NCBI GenBank assembly: GCA_046330435.1
Contig: JAXLST010000024.1
Coordinates: 1 to 63,028 of the forward strand
Source of the DNA: Ga0077560 sp046330435
Lineage (GTDB): Bacteria; Actinomycetota; Thermoleophilia; Miltoncostaeales; Miltoncostaeaceae
Reading direction: 5' to 3'
DNA length: 63,028 nucleotides
Shown in pieces: positions 13,990 to 21,398 of the stretch (positions within the stretch are counted from its first letter, which is position 1; each line of letters opens with the position of its first letter). The notes beneath the pieces are model-generated. The model did no database searches and was not told where the DNA came from. It saw only the letters and a list, made by a program, of their open reading frames with translations. Both the position numbers and the translations under genes were made by a program.

Positions 13990-14018
13990 GGTTTAATCCT
14001 TTAGAGCTAGGTTGTCAA
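13990..14018 (-). promoter_or_regulatory. Promoter of the small membrane protein gene
   Basis: Minus-strand TTGACA (14018-14013), a 17-bp spacer and TAAACC (13995-13990), with a second AT-rich TATAGA just downstream, then AAAAGGAG and the start codon. Confidence 0.6.
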
Positions 14019-14106
14019 AGGACGCGCACGGCGCGCAGGAGTACCTTGGCACAGCGGACCACCAACTTCAATCGTTGGCACCTAACACAAACGCTAGAAC
14101 CATGAA

Positions 14107-15750
14107 GTGAGTAGTAGCGATCGCATCTTCTTGAGTCCGATGCATCCCGACACGCTCAAACGCCTTGTTCGTGAGCGCTTCTTTTCGCCTAGGATCTGGA
14201 GCGTGAGCGTGACGGGCGACTTCCAGGGATCAACCCCGGCAGAGGTCATTGACGAGACGGCGATCCCCCGCTTGATCGAACATCTGCTTGACCCCTCCCG
14301 AACAAGACCGGTCGTCGCCGTGACGACGCGGCATCGGGAGCCACTGGTAGACGTCAAGGCACTGGTCGAAGCGGTCGCCCGAAGGGCCCGGGTGGTGCTC
14401 CTGACACCCGGTGAGGCGACGGACGCACTCGTGGAAGGGCTGCCAGACCGCCTGGGGGTTTTCGGGGGGGCCTGCCGCATCTGGTGGCCCGGCCTCACCT
14501 CGCAGGCCGATCCCATGGACCACCCGCTGGTCTGGGTGCGGCCAGGCGCCGGGGAATCGGCGGTTCGCCGCATTGCGGCGGAAATGGACGGCTGGTCATC
14601 GACCCCCGCAACTCGCCCGGGACTGGGAGACGATGTGGAGGGAACGGTGGTCGCGGTGGACCGGAATGGCGCGACCATCGACATCGGCGGCGGGCTGCTG
14701 GCGTACGCCCATCGCAGCCATCTCACCAGGGAGGGCGTGCAGGACCCCCTCGACGTGGTCCGGGTGGGTCAGCTTGTGCGGGCCCGCGTGGGTCGCATCA
14801 CCGACAGCGGCGACCCGCAGCTCGACCTGGGGCCGTTCCAGGGCGACGCGTGGGCCATCTTCGCCGACGAGGCGAAGCCGGGGGATGTGGTGCGCGGACG
14901 CGCCCTGCGCCTGCTTGCCGGGGGCAGTCTCCTGATGGAGGTACTTCCTGGGGTTGCCGGCGTGGTGCCCACCCATCTACTGCGTGACGAGGACGTCCCC
15001 GCCGAGGGCGCCGTGGTGGCGGTGCGCGTGGTTAGCGTGGACCCACGCGCCAAACGCTGCACCCTGTCGCTGCGCGATGCGCCCCTTGGCGCTGACGGGG
15101 CGCTGCCCCTTCGGCTGATGATCGGGGGGCCGGTGTTCCTCGCCCATGACGACGCGGGCGCGGAGGAGGCCGCGTCGGAGGTCGACCGGCTGCGGGCACA
15201 GGTGGCGCGTTTGGAGGAGGAGCTCGCATCCGCCGCCGATCAGATCGCACAGATCGATGAGGAACGTTCACGGCTGCGCAGCGAGCTGCGCGCCGCCCGA
15301 GAGCGAGCCCGGGAGTCGCGCCTGCGCCCGGAGGAGCCGGCGGTCACCGATGACGAGGCGTCGTTCCTCACCGCCGTCCGCGCGGCGTACGAGCGGCTCT
15401 ATCAGCAGGCCGACCGTGAGCGGTACCCGCTGGGCGAGGTGCGGCTCGGTCCCGCATTCCTCGAGTCGGTGCGGACGACGCAGGGGATCGACGTGAACAA
15501 GATCGTCGAGGTCGTGGCCCATATCGCCGCCGACCGGGCCCATGAGATCCCCGGGATTCAGGCGCACCCGTGGCGCACCGGCGAGGGTGGCGCCCCGCAA
15601 CGCCAGCGCGAGGACGGCGCGAAGGGCTGGCGCGCGGCTCTGCAGATCAATACGCCGTCGGCCCGTCGCATCCACTACTGGGTGCTCCCGAGCCCCGATG
15701 GGAGGGTCGTCGAGCTCGACGAGGTCGGCGTGCACGACCAACACATCTAG
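14107..15750 (+). CDS. S1-domain/coiled-coil protein, copy 1
   Basis: This 547-aa protein has an uncharacterised N-terminal alpha/beta domain (about 40-165) with a signature 'GVFGGACRIWWPGL'. Two S1-type OB-fold RNA-binding repeats follow at about 173-243 and 256-326 ('GTVVAVDRNGATIDI', 'VVAVRVVSVDPRAKRCTLSL'). A coiled coil (354-404) and a C-terminal domain (415-547) with 'GIQAHPWRTGEGGAPQR' and 'RIHYWVLPSPDGRVVELDEVGVHD' complete it. S1 repeats suggest RNA or translation as the target. The paralog at 21399-22940 aligns through all domains. The start GTG overlaps a two-codon ATG-AAG-TGA mini-frame. I do not know a named family for the whole protein. Confidence 0.72.
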   Translation: MSSSDRIFLSPMHPDTLKRLVRERFFSPRIWSVSVTGDFQGSTPAEVIDETAIPRLIEHLLDPSRTRPVVAVTTRHREPLVDVKALVEAVARRARVVLLTPGEATDALVEGLPDRLGVFGGACRIWWPGLTSQADPMDHPLVWVRPGAGESAVRRIAAEMDGWSSTPATRPGLGDDVEGTVVAVDRNGATIDIGGGLLAYAHRSHLTREGVQDPLDVVRVGQLVRARVGRITDSGDPQLDLGPFQGDAWAIFADEAKPGDVVRGRALRLLAGGSLLMEVLPGVAGVVPTHLLRDEDVPAEGAVVAVRVVSVDPRAKRCTLSLRDAPLGADGALPLRLMIGGPVFLAHDDAGAEEAASEVDRLRAQVARLEEELASAADQIAQIDEERSRLRSELRAARERARESRLRPEEPAVTDDEASFLTAVRAAYERLYQQADRERYPLGEVRLGPAFLESVRTTQGIDVNKIVEVVAHIAADRAHEIPGIQAHPWRTGEGGAPQRQREDGAKGWRAALQINTPSARRIHYWVLPSPDGRVVELDEVGVHDQHI

Positions 15751-15807
15751 CCCAGGCGGGCCGACGTCCACGCTGTGCGGTCCGGGGCGGCGCCTACCCT
15801 CGGCCGC

Positions 15808-16179
15808 GTGACCGTGAACCGCAGCCGCAGGGCCCGCGCGGCCCGCAAGCGCAAGCGCCGCATGGACCGGGCGGACAACGACCTCACCGACGCGCAGTGG
15901 GAGGCGCTGCGGACGGCGTGGGGCGGGTGCGCCTACTGCGGCGCCGAGGGGGTGCCGCTGCAGCGCGACTGCGTGTTGGCGATCTCACGCGGCGGCCGGT
16001 ACACGCTCACCAACGTGGTGCCGGTGTGCCGGTCGTGCAACGCCAGCAAGTGCAACACCGAGGTCACCAGCTGGCTGCGCCGCCGGCGCCTCGACGAGCG
16101 GGCGTTCCTGGAACGCCACCTCACCATCACCCGGCTGCTGGTGGCCGAGTTCCCCGACGACGAGGCAAGCGCGCCGTAG
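15808..16179 (+). CDS. HNH-endonuclease-like protein with altered first His
   Basis: This 123-aa protein has a basic N-terminus ('NRSRRARAARKRKRRM'), zinc-knuckle pairs 'CAYCGAEG' and 'CRSCNASKCN', and the HNH core 'ISRGGRYTLTNVVPVCRSCN'. In active HNH nucleases the first catalytic residue is the His of a D-H-V motif, but here it reads 'RDCVLAISRGG', with Cys in that place. It may be inactive as a nuclease or use another residue. It follows the S1-domain gene on the same strand by about 57 bp. Confidence 0.72.
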   Translation: MTVNRSRRARAARKRKRRMDRADNDLTDAQWEALRTAWGGCAYCGAEGVPLQRDCVLAISRGGRYTLTNVVPVCRSCNASKCNTEVTSWLRRRRLDERAFLERHLTITRLLVAEFPDDEASAP

Positions 16180-16194
16180 GCGTGAGCCGCGGGG

Positions 16195-16581
16195 CTACGC
16201 GCCCGGAGCGGTGACCGCCAGGCCCGCCGCCCGGGCGGCGGCGGTGAGCTCGGCGTCGTAGGTGACCACCTCGTCCACGCCGAGCCGGATGGCGACGGCC
16301 AGGTGGATCGCGTCGTGCGACCGCAGCGGTGCGTGGGTGCCGGCGGCGATCATGTCGCCGCGGGTGAGGTCCACCAGGTTCACCACGTCCAGGACCCGCT
16401 GAACGGATTCGAGATCCAGGACGTCGGGGTGCCGGCCGGCCGCGCAATGGATCTCGGTGTGCAGCAGCCACGACGCCGCGAGCCGCCTGCCCGTGCCCAG
16501 GGCCTCGACGAGCGCCGCCGTTTCGGGTTCGGCGACCAGCAGCTTCATCGCCGCCGAGGTGTCGAGGTACGCGAGGGTCAC
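16195..16581 (-). CDS. PIN-domain toxin (VapC-type RNase)
   Basis: This 128-aa protein has the PIN fold with the acidic catalytic positions in 'AYLDTSAAMKLL' (Asp), 'LLHTEIHCA' (Glu), and 'HDAIHLAVAIRL...VVTYDAEL' (Asp pair). Such toxins cut tRNA or rRNA using Mg2+. Its ATG overlaps the TGA of the antitoxin gene upstream by 4 bp, the standard coupled type II TA order (antitoxin first). Confidence 0.88.
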   Translation of the reverse strand: MTLAYLDTSAAMKLLVAEPETAALVEALGTGRRLAASWLLHTEIHCAAGRHPDVLDLESVQRVLDVVNLVDLTRGDMIAAGTHAPLRSHDAIHLAVAIRLGVDEVVTYDAELTAAARAAGLAVTAPGA

Positions 16582-16844
16582 CGGTCGCCGCGGACCTCCC
16601 GCAGGACCTCCGCCGTCGTCAGGCGGGACCGCACGGGCGTGATGGCCCGGAGCGTCTCGGGCGATATGCGCGCCTCACGCACCTGCCCCTGGGCCGCCAG
16701 CTGCGCCAGCGCGTCGCCCTGCGGCGGGGCGATCACCGCCGCCGGCCGGCCGTTGTTGGTGACCAGCAGCGACTCCCCCGCCGCCACGCGCCGCAGCACC
16801 TCGGCGCTGTCGTTGCGCATCTGCCGGTGCGTGATCTCCTCCAT
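16578..16844 (-). CDS. Phd/YefM-type antitoxin
   Basis: This 88-aa protein begins 'MEEITHRQMRNDSAEVLRRVAAGESLLVTNNGRPAAVIAP', the typical Phd/YefM fold in which the N-terminal half binds DNA and the C-terminal tail wraps the toxin. The ATG at 16844 was chosen because the conserved domain begins there. It precedes and overlaps the PIN toxin gene. Autoregulation of the pair is expected from the family. Confidence 0.85.
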   Translation of the reverse strand: MEEITHRQMRNDSAEVLRRVAAGESLLVTNNGRPAAVIAPPQGDALAQLAAQGQVREARISPETLRAITPVRSRLTTAEVLREVRGDR

Positions 16845-16980
16845 CGCCGCCAACGTAGCACGGTGTGCGACGCCGGGGCCGGGCGCCATTCGGAGCATCC
16901 CGTGTGCGGTCACCCGCGGAGCGCGCGGGATGCACGACACCCGTGCCGGAACCGCGCCACGAGGCGCGCGGCCCGGCGGG

Positions 16981-18072
16981 TCACTTCACCAGGACGGGCC
17001 CCGGGAAGTTGAGCGTCTTCCCCTGGATGAGGAGCTTCACCCGGTAGAGGCCCGGGGCGGCGGGGCTGGGCACCATCGCCGCCCGACGTCCCACGCGGAC
17101 GCGGATCCGCACGGAGCGCTCGGGGCTGCGCCACACGGCCGTCGCGGTGCGAACGCGCACGCGGCCCTTCAGACCCCACCGCAGGCGGTCGACGCCGGCG
17201 CGCAGAATCGCCACCGGGGCCCGTTCGATGCGGACCGTGGTGCCGGTGCTGAACGACACGCGGTGCCGCAGGCCGTCCGCGAACACGATGTCCACGGTGT
17301 AGGTGGTGTTGGGGGCGAGCGGCCGGGTGGGGACGATCATGTTGGACATCCAGTTCCACGTGCCGCCGCCGGGCAGCGGGGTGCTGGTGTCGATGGGCTT
17401 CACCTCGACCGGCCCCTTGGCGGTGCGCACCGACACGCTGCGGAAGCGGGCGGCCCGTGCGTCGCCGCCGATGCGCCACACCAGGATGTTGAAGCCCATC
17501 GCGCGGTCGTCCACGCCCACCACGTCCCCCGGGGAGTAGGGGCCCTCGTTGGAGGCGTCGATGGTGGTGGGCACGTCCGTGACCCCGGGGCCGGGGAGGG
17601 TGTAGACCCCGGCGGGGGCGGCGCCGGGGTTGTTGAGGCGCATGCAGGTGAAGCCGCTGCTGCGGGCGTACCCGGCGCGGGTGTAGTTGGGGTGGAACAT
17701 GCCGGCAAGGTGCAGGGGGGCGGCCATCCAGGGGTTCGACCAGCGGCCGTCCCAGCCGTCGGTGTCGCCGCCGTACAGCACCTCGGCGGCCCGCGCGGCG
17801 GGGGTCCCCATGGCGCCCTCGGGCGTCCAGCCGCTGGCGCCGGCGGTCTCGCCGTGGCCGAAGCCGTGCATCGCCATGTAGGCGTTGTGGGCGGCGCAGC
17901 CCTGGCTCAGGGAGTCGTCCAGGCTCACGCCGGGGATGCCGTTCATGCGGCGCTGCTGGTTCAGGAAGTCCACGGCCTGGGCGGCGGTGGCACCGAGCCC
18001 GGCGGCGGGAAGCGCGGCCAGCGCGGCGGCCCCCGCCGCGGCGGCGCGGCGGAGCGTTCTGGTCCCCGGCAT
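16981..18072 (-). CDS. Secreted CAP-domain (SCP/PR-1-like) protein
   Basis: This 363-aa protein has a Sec signal peptide (residues 1-33, ending 'GATAAQA'), then a bacterial CAP domain with 'DFLNQQRRMNGIPGVSLD' and 'SLSQGCAAHNAYMAMHGFGHGE', where His and Glu line the CAP cleft. The C-terminal half is beta-rich and resembles fibronectin/immunoglobulin-like surface domains ('NTTYTVDIVFADG', 'RVRVGRRAAMVPSPAAPGLYRVKL'). CAP proteins are extracellular and have varied, mostly unknown roles. It stands as a single gene. Confidence 0.72.
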   Translation of the reverse strand: MPGTRTLRRAAAAGAAALAALPAAGLGATAAQAVDFLNQQRRMNGIPGVSLDDSLSQGCAAHNAYMAMHGFGHGETAGASGWTPEGAMGTPAARAAEVLYGGDTDGWDGRWSNPWMAAPLHLAGMFHPNYTRAGYARSSGFTCMRLNNPGAAPAGVYTLPGPGVTDVPTTIDASNEGPYSPGDVVGVDDRAMGFNILVWRIGGDARAARFRSVSVRTAKGPVEVKPIDTSTPLPGGGTWNWMSNMIVPTRPLAPNTTYTVDIVFADGLRHRVSFSTGTTVRIERAPVAILRAGVDRLRWGLKGRVRVRTATAVWRSPERSVRIRVRVGRRAAMVPSPAAPGLYRVKLLIQGKTLNFPGPVLVK

Positions 18073-18159
18073 GCTCGTCCCCCCGTCTCCCGTTCCGGGC
18101 GGAACGGGTCACGTTCCAGGCAAGCGCGACTGGGCCGCCGTGTCGGCGGGGGCACCCGG

Positions 18160-19500
18160 TCAGGTGGTGTCGGGATTCCCTGACAGGGCTTCCCGCGCCG
18201 GCGTCGGGCGGGGCGCCCGGATGCGGTCGGCGGGGACCTCCAGGTACCGCTCGTACGTGCGGCCCGTGGGGCGGGTGCGGCTCGCCAGGCCGGTGGTGCC
18301 GCCCAGCGCCCGCGCGGCGCGCCCCATGATGTGGCTGCCGTGGCCGCGGGCCCGCACCCCGAGGATCCACCGCTCGCCGGGGCGGTCGCCGTCGCGGTCG
18401 CCGTGGCTGGTGAACGCGATGCGGATGACCTGCCGGGGCGGGGTGCCGCGGCGCCGGTCGCCGGTGACCTCCACCAGGTACGGTGGCGCGCCGTGGCGCA
18501 GCATGTTCTCGACGGCCTCGTCGAAGAACGCGGTGAGCTCCGCCGCGGCGTCCTCGCGGATGCGGGTGCCCAGCGGGTGGAACGGCTCCACCCCCTCGCC
18601 GGTGACCGCGATCTCGGTGTCGGCGATCTCCCGCAGCGCCAGGGCCTCACGCAGCAGCTCCTCCAGGTTCCGCACTCCCGGTGCCGCCGGACGCATGAGG
18701 CCCTCGTAGCGGCGGGCGAGTCGGGCGAGGTCGTCCCGCAGCGGGTGGCCGTCCGGGAGGTCCCCGGCGAGCGCGGCCAGGCGGCGGTGCAGCTCCCGGC
18801 AGGGCCGGCCGACGGTGTCCTCCACGCGTGCGCCCACGCGGGCGGCGGCGGCCGCGGCGTCCTCCGCACGGCGGGCGGTGCGGGCGGCCTCCGCGCGCGC
18901 CTGGTCCAGGAGGGCCTCCTCGCGGGCGTGCTGGCGGTCGGCGCGGCGCAGGGCGGCGCCCAGCAGGGCGATGAGCCCGTAGGACATCACCCAGTCCACG
19001 GGGCTCAGCAGCGCCCGGGTGGCGGTGACGTTCTGGGCGTGGGTGGGGTCGCCGCCCCACGCGAGCAGCGCCAGGCCCACGGCCCAGGTGAGGGTGATCT
19101 GGGCGGCCACCACGCCCGCCAGCCACCGCCAGCCGGGGCGCAGGATGGCGGCCATGGCGATAGGCGCCGCCGTCCAGCCGCTGAACGCCCCGTTGGGGCC
19201 GCTGGCGATCACCAGCGACATGCCCACCGCCACCTCCACCAGGCCCCACCGCGGATGGCGTTCCACCGCCGCCCGGATTGGCCCTCGCAGCACGGTCGTC
19301 GCCGCCACCCACGCCAGGAACGCGATGGCCGCGGCGATCACCCAGCCGCGCAGCCGGCCGTGGTCGCCGGCGCCCCAGATGGCGGCGAACCCGACGATCG
19401 CCGCGCCGCCCAGCCGGCACCACACGTACGCGCGCCACACCAGGTCGCGGGTGGCGTCCCCGTACCACCCCCACACCCCGGGGCCGGCGCGGTCAGGCAT
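18160..19500 (-). CDS. Membrane sensor kinase with NarL/DesK-type HATPase
   Basis: This 446-aa protein has six hydrophobic helices (about 20-180), a coiled linker, and a HATPase_c domain with N-box 'DEAVENMLRHGAPP' and G-box 'ARGHGSHIMGRAARALGG'. The phospho-acceptor helix is not typical: 'CRELHRRLAALAG' is the only H-box candidate. The start at 19500 overlaps the previous gene by 8 bp. It is probably one half of a two-subunit kinase with the next gene upstream, feeding the LuxR-type regulator at 20595. Confidence 0.75.
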   Translation of the reverse strand: MPDRAGPGVWGWYGDATRDLVWRAYVWCRLGGAAIVGFAAIWGAGDHGRLRGWVIAAAIAFLAWVAATTVLRGPIRAAVERHPRWGLVEVAVGMSLVIASGPNGAFSGWTAAPIAMAAILRPGWRWLAGVVAAQITLTWAVGLALLAWGGDPTHAQNVTATRALLSPVDWVMSYGLIALLGAALRRADRQHAREEALLDQARAEAARTARRAEDAAAAAARVGARVEDTVGRPCRELHRRLAALAGDLPDGHPLRDDLARLARRYEGLMRPAAPGVRNLEELLREALALREIADTEIAVTGEGVEPFHPLGTRIREDAAAELTAFFDEAVENMLRHGAPPYLVEVTGDRRRGTPPRQVIRIAFTSHGDRDGDRPGERWILGVRARGHGSHIMGRAARALGGTTGLASRTRPTGRTYERYLEVPADRIRAPRPTPAREALSGNPDTT

Positions 19501-20329
19501 CGGTGCCGCCCAGCTCGTCGAGCAGGGCGCGGGCGGCGTGCTCGGCGGCCTCCGCCTCGGCGTGGAGCTCCGCGAGCCGCCGCCGCAGCGCCGGGTCCCG
19601 GGTGCGGTCGATGTGCTCGGCGAGGGTGCCGGCCACGTCGACCAGCCAGCCGGTCTCACGGTTGTGCAGGCGCCCGTGGGCGCGCAGCTCGGCCTGCTGG
19701 GTGGCCTCCGCCCGGTGGGAGGCACGGGCCTCGGCCTGCAGGCGGGCGCGGTCGCGGCGGCGGGCCCGCAGGTCGGCGAACTCGGTGCGGCCGTCGGCGA
19801 TGAGCATGAACGGGCCGCTGCACAACACCAGCGGGATCGCCGCCCAGAACACCCACAGGCCGGTGTCCTCCTCCGCCCACGTCCCGGTGGCGGGCAGGGC
19901 CAGCGCAGCGGTCACCAGCACGGCGCCGAACGCCCCGGCCATCGACCATCCCCGGCGCCGTTCGCCGACCATGAACGCCACGGCGATGGGGATCATGGCC
20001 CGCTGGAACACCAGGGGGTTCCCGACGTCGCGCACCACCAGCACCAGTGCCGTCGCCACCACGCCGTCCAGGAGCAGCCACATGGGGCGGGCGCGCTCCG
20101 GCACGTCGCCCGCGGCGAGCCGGGCGATGGGCACGGCGCCGGCCGCCCAGATGCCGAGCACCGCGATGCGTTCGGCCTGGGCGTGGTCGAGGCCGCTGCC
20201 GCCACGCAGCCAGAACAGCAGGGCGCCGGCGTGGACGAGGGCGGCGATGCCGGCGAAGAACCACCGGCCGCGGCGGGGGTCGGCCTCCACCCATTCGGCG
20301 GCGACGGCGAGGCTGCCGCGGTCGGTCAT
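19493..20329 (-). CDS. Membrane protein with kinase-like dimerisation helices but no ATPase domain
   Basis: This 278-aa protein starts at ATG 20329. Six membrane helices (about 20-185) are followed by a long helical hairpin with 'HGRLHNRETGWLVDVAGTLAEH' and 'LAELHAEAEAAEHAARALLDEL', resembling the DHp helices of NarL/DesK-type kinases. The catalytic HATPase is absent. It overlaps the HATPase-bearing gene by 8 bp and has the same membrane layout, suggesting a heteromeric sensor in which one subunit is phosphorylated by the other. That is inference. Confidence 0.62.
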   Translation of the reverse strand: MTDRGSLAVAAEWVEADPRRGRWFFAGIAALVHAGALLFWLRGGSGLDHAQAERIAVLGIWAAGAVPIARLAAGDVPERARPMWLLLDGVVATALVLVVRDVGNPLVFQRAMIPIAVAFMVGERRRGWSMAGAFGAVLVTAALALPATGTWAEEDTGLWVFWAAIPLVLCSGPFMLIADGRTEFADLRARRRDRARLQAEARASHRAEATQQAELRAHGRLHNRETGWLVDVAGTLAEHIDRTRDPALRRRLAELHAEAEAAEHAARALLDELGGTDA

Positions 20330-20594
20330 GCGGGCACCCCGCACCGCGGCCGCGGCGTGCCGCGGCGCGGGATCGCGCGGTGGTTGGGCATGCGTCGCAC
20401 CACGGAGGGCACCGTCCGTGCGGGGTCGGGTTCGGCGCCTCGGCCGGCGGAGGGTCCCGCCGCTTCCTTGCGTTGGCGCGCGCCATGGTTCCTACCACCA
20501 TCGGGGCCGCCGGGCGAATGTCGTAGAACCTCGATGGACCGCCCGCCCACCGGCGAAATACCCTTGGGGAGGACGTTCCACGGCCCATCGGAGC

Positions 20595-21308
20595 ATGCAG
20601 GCACCCGCCGACACCGCCGCACCCGCCGCGACCCGCGTTCTCGTCGTCGACGACGACCACGCCCGGGCGGAGCTCATCCAGAAGTGGATCGGCGAGTTCC
20701 CGGACTACGACTGGGTGGGGCACCACGCGACCCGCGACGGCCTGCGTGGCCTGGCCACCCGGATCCGGCCCGACATCGTGGTGCTCGACCTCACCCTCCC
20801 GGAGGACGAGTTCAGCGACCCGGACCACGACTGCGGCCGCCGCTGCGCCGAGGACCTCCGCGACGTCGCCCCCGACGCCCGCATCCTCATCGTCACCACC
20901 AACGCCGCCGCCCAGGGACCTGAGGTGGTGCGCACCACCGGCGCCGAGGGGCTGCTGCTGGACGTCTCCATTCGCGGCGCCGACCGGGTGCAGCGGTTCC
21001 GCCATGCCCTCGACGGCGTGCGTGACGGTTTCCAGCAGCTCGACACCCGGGCGTCGGACATCGCCGCCCTCGCCGAGCGCTGTGGCCTGGAGCCTCGGCA
21101 CGTCGACCTGCTGCCGTGGCTGTTCTACGCGGTGCCGTCCAAGCAGATCGCCGAGAAGCGCGACTACGCCGAGAAGACCATGGAGACGTACCGCAGCCAC
21201 GTCATCCAGCGCATCTCCTCCGGCCTCGGCAAGCCCTGCTCCAACGCCACCGAGGCGGCCGTCGCCTTCTACCGCGAACTCGGCATCACACCGGAGGACC
21301 CGAGGTAG
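20595..21308 (+). CDS. LuxR/NarL-type response regulator
   Basis: This 237-aa protein has a receiver domain with acidic pocket 'VVDDDHA' (Asp19-21) and phospho-acceptor Asp65 ('IVVLDLTLP'). Next come a long linker and a LuxR-type HTH near 180-215 ('PSKQIAEKRDYAEKTMETYRSH'). The receiver's conserved Lys is not seen where expected ('GAEGLLLDVSIRG'), so switching may be unusual. The ATG at 20595 has GGAG just upstream. It is divergent from the two-subunit sensor, with a 265-bp region between them that holds no gene. Confidence 0.8.
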   Translation: MQAPADTAAPAATRVLVVDDDHARAELIQKWIGEFPDYDWVGHHATRDGLRGLATRIRPDIVVLDLTLPEDEFSDPDHDCGRRCAEDLRDVAPDARILIVTTNAAAQGPEVVRTTGAEGLLLDVSIRGADRVQRFRHALDGVRDGFQQLDTRASDIAALAERCGLEPRHVDLLPWLFYAVPSKQIAEKRDYAEKTMETYRSHVIQRISSGLGKPCSNATEAAVAFYRELGITPEDPR

Positions 21309-21398
21309 GGACGGTCACCGCGGTTGAAGGCCGTCGACGTCGCAGGCGGTCTGGGAGTCGGCGATCCCATCGGCCAGTTGATCCCTTACGATCGGTTC

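Noticed and set aside
16303..18183. 626-codon plus-strand open frame across the toxin-antitoxin and CAP genes
   Set aside because: It overlaps three well-supported minus-strand genes and has low-complexity Arg/Gly/Ala/His composition.
19278..20594. Long in-frame extension upstream of the response regulator
   Set aside because: It would run antisense through two sensor genes. The receiver domain and a ribosome site place the start at 20595.
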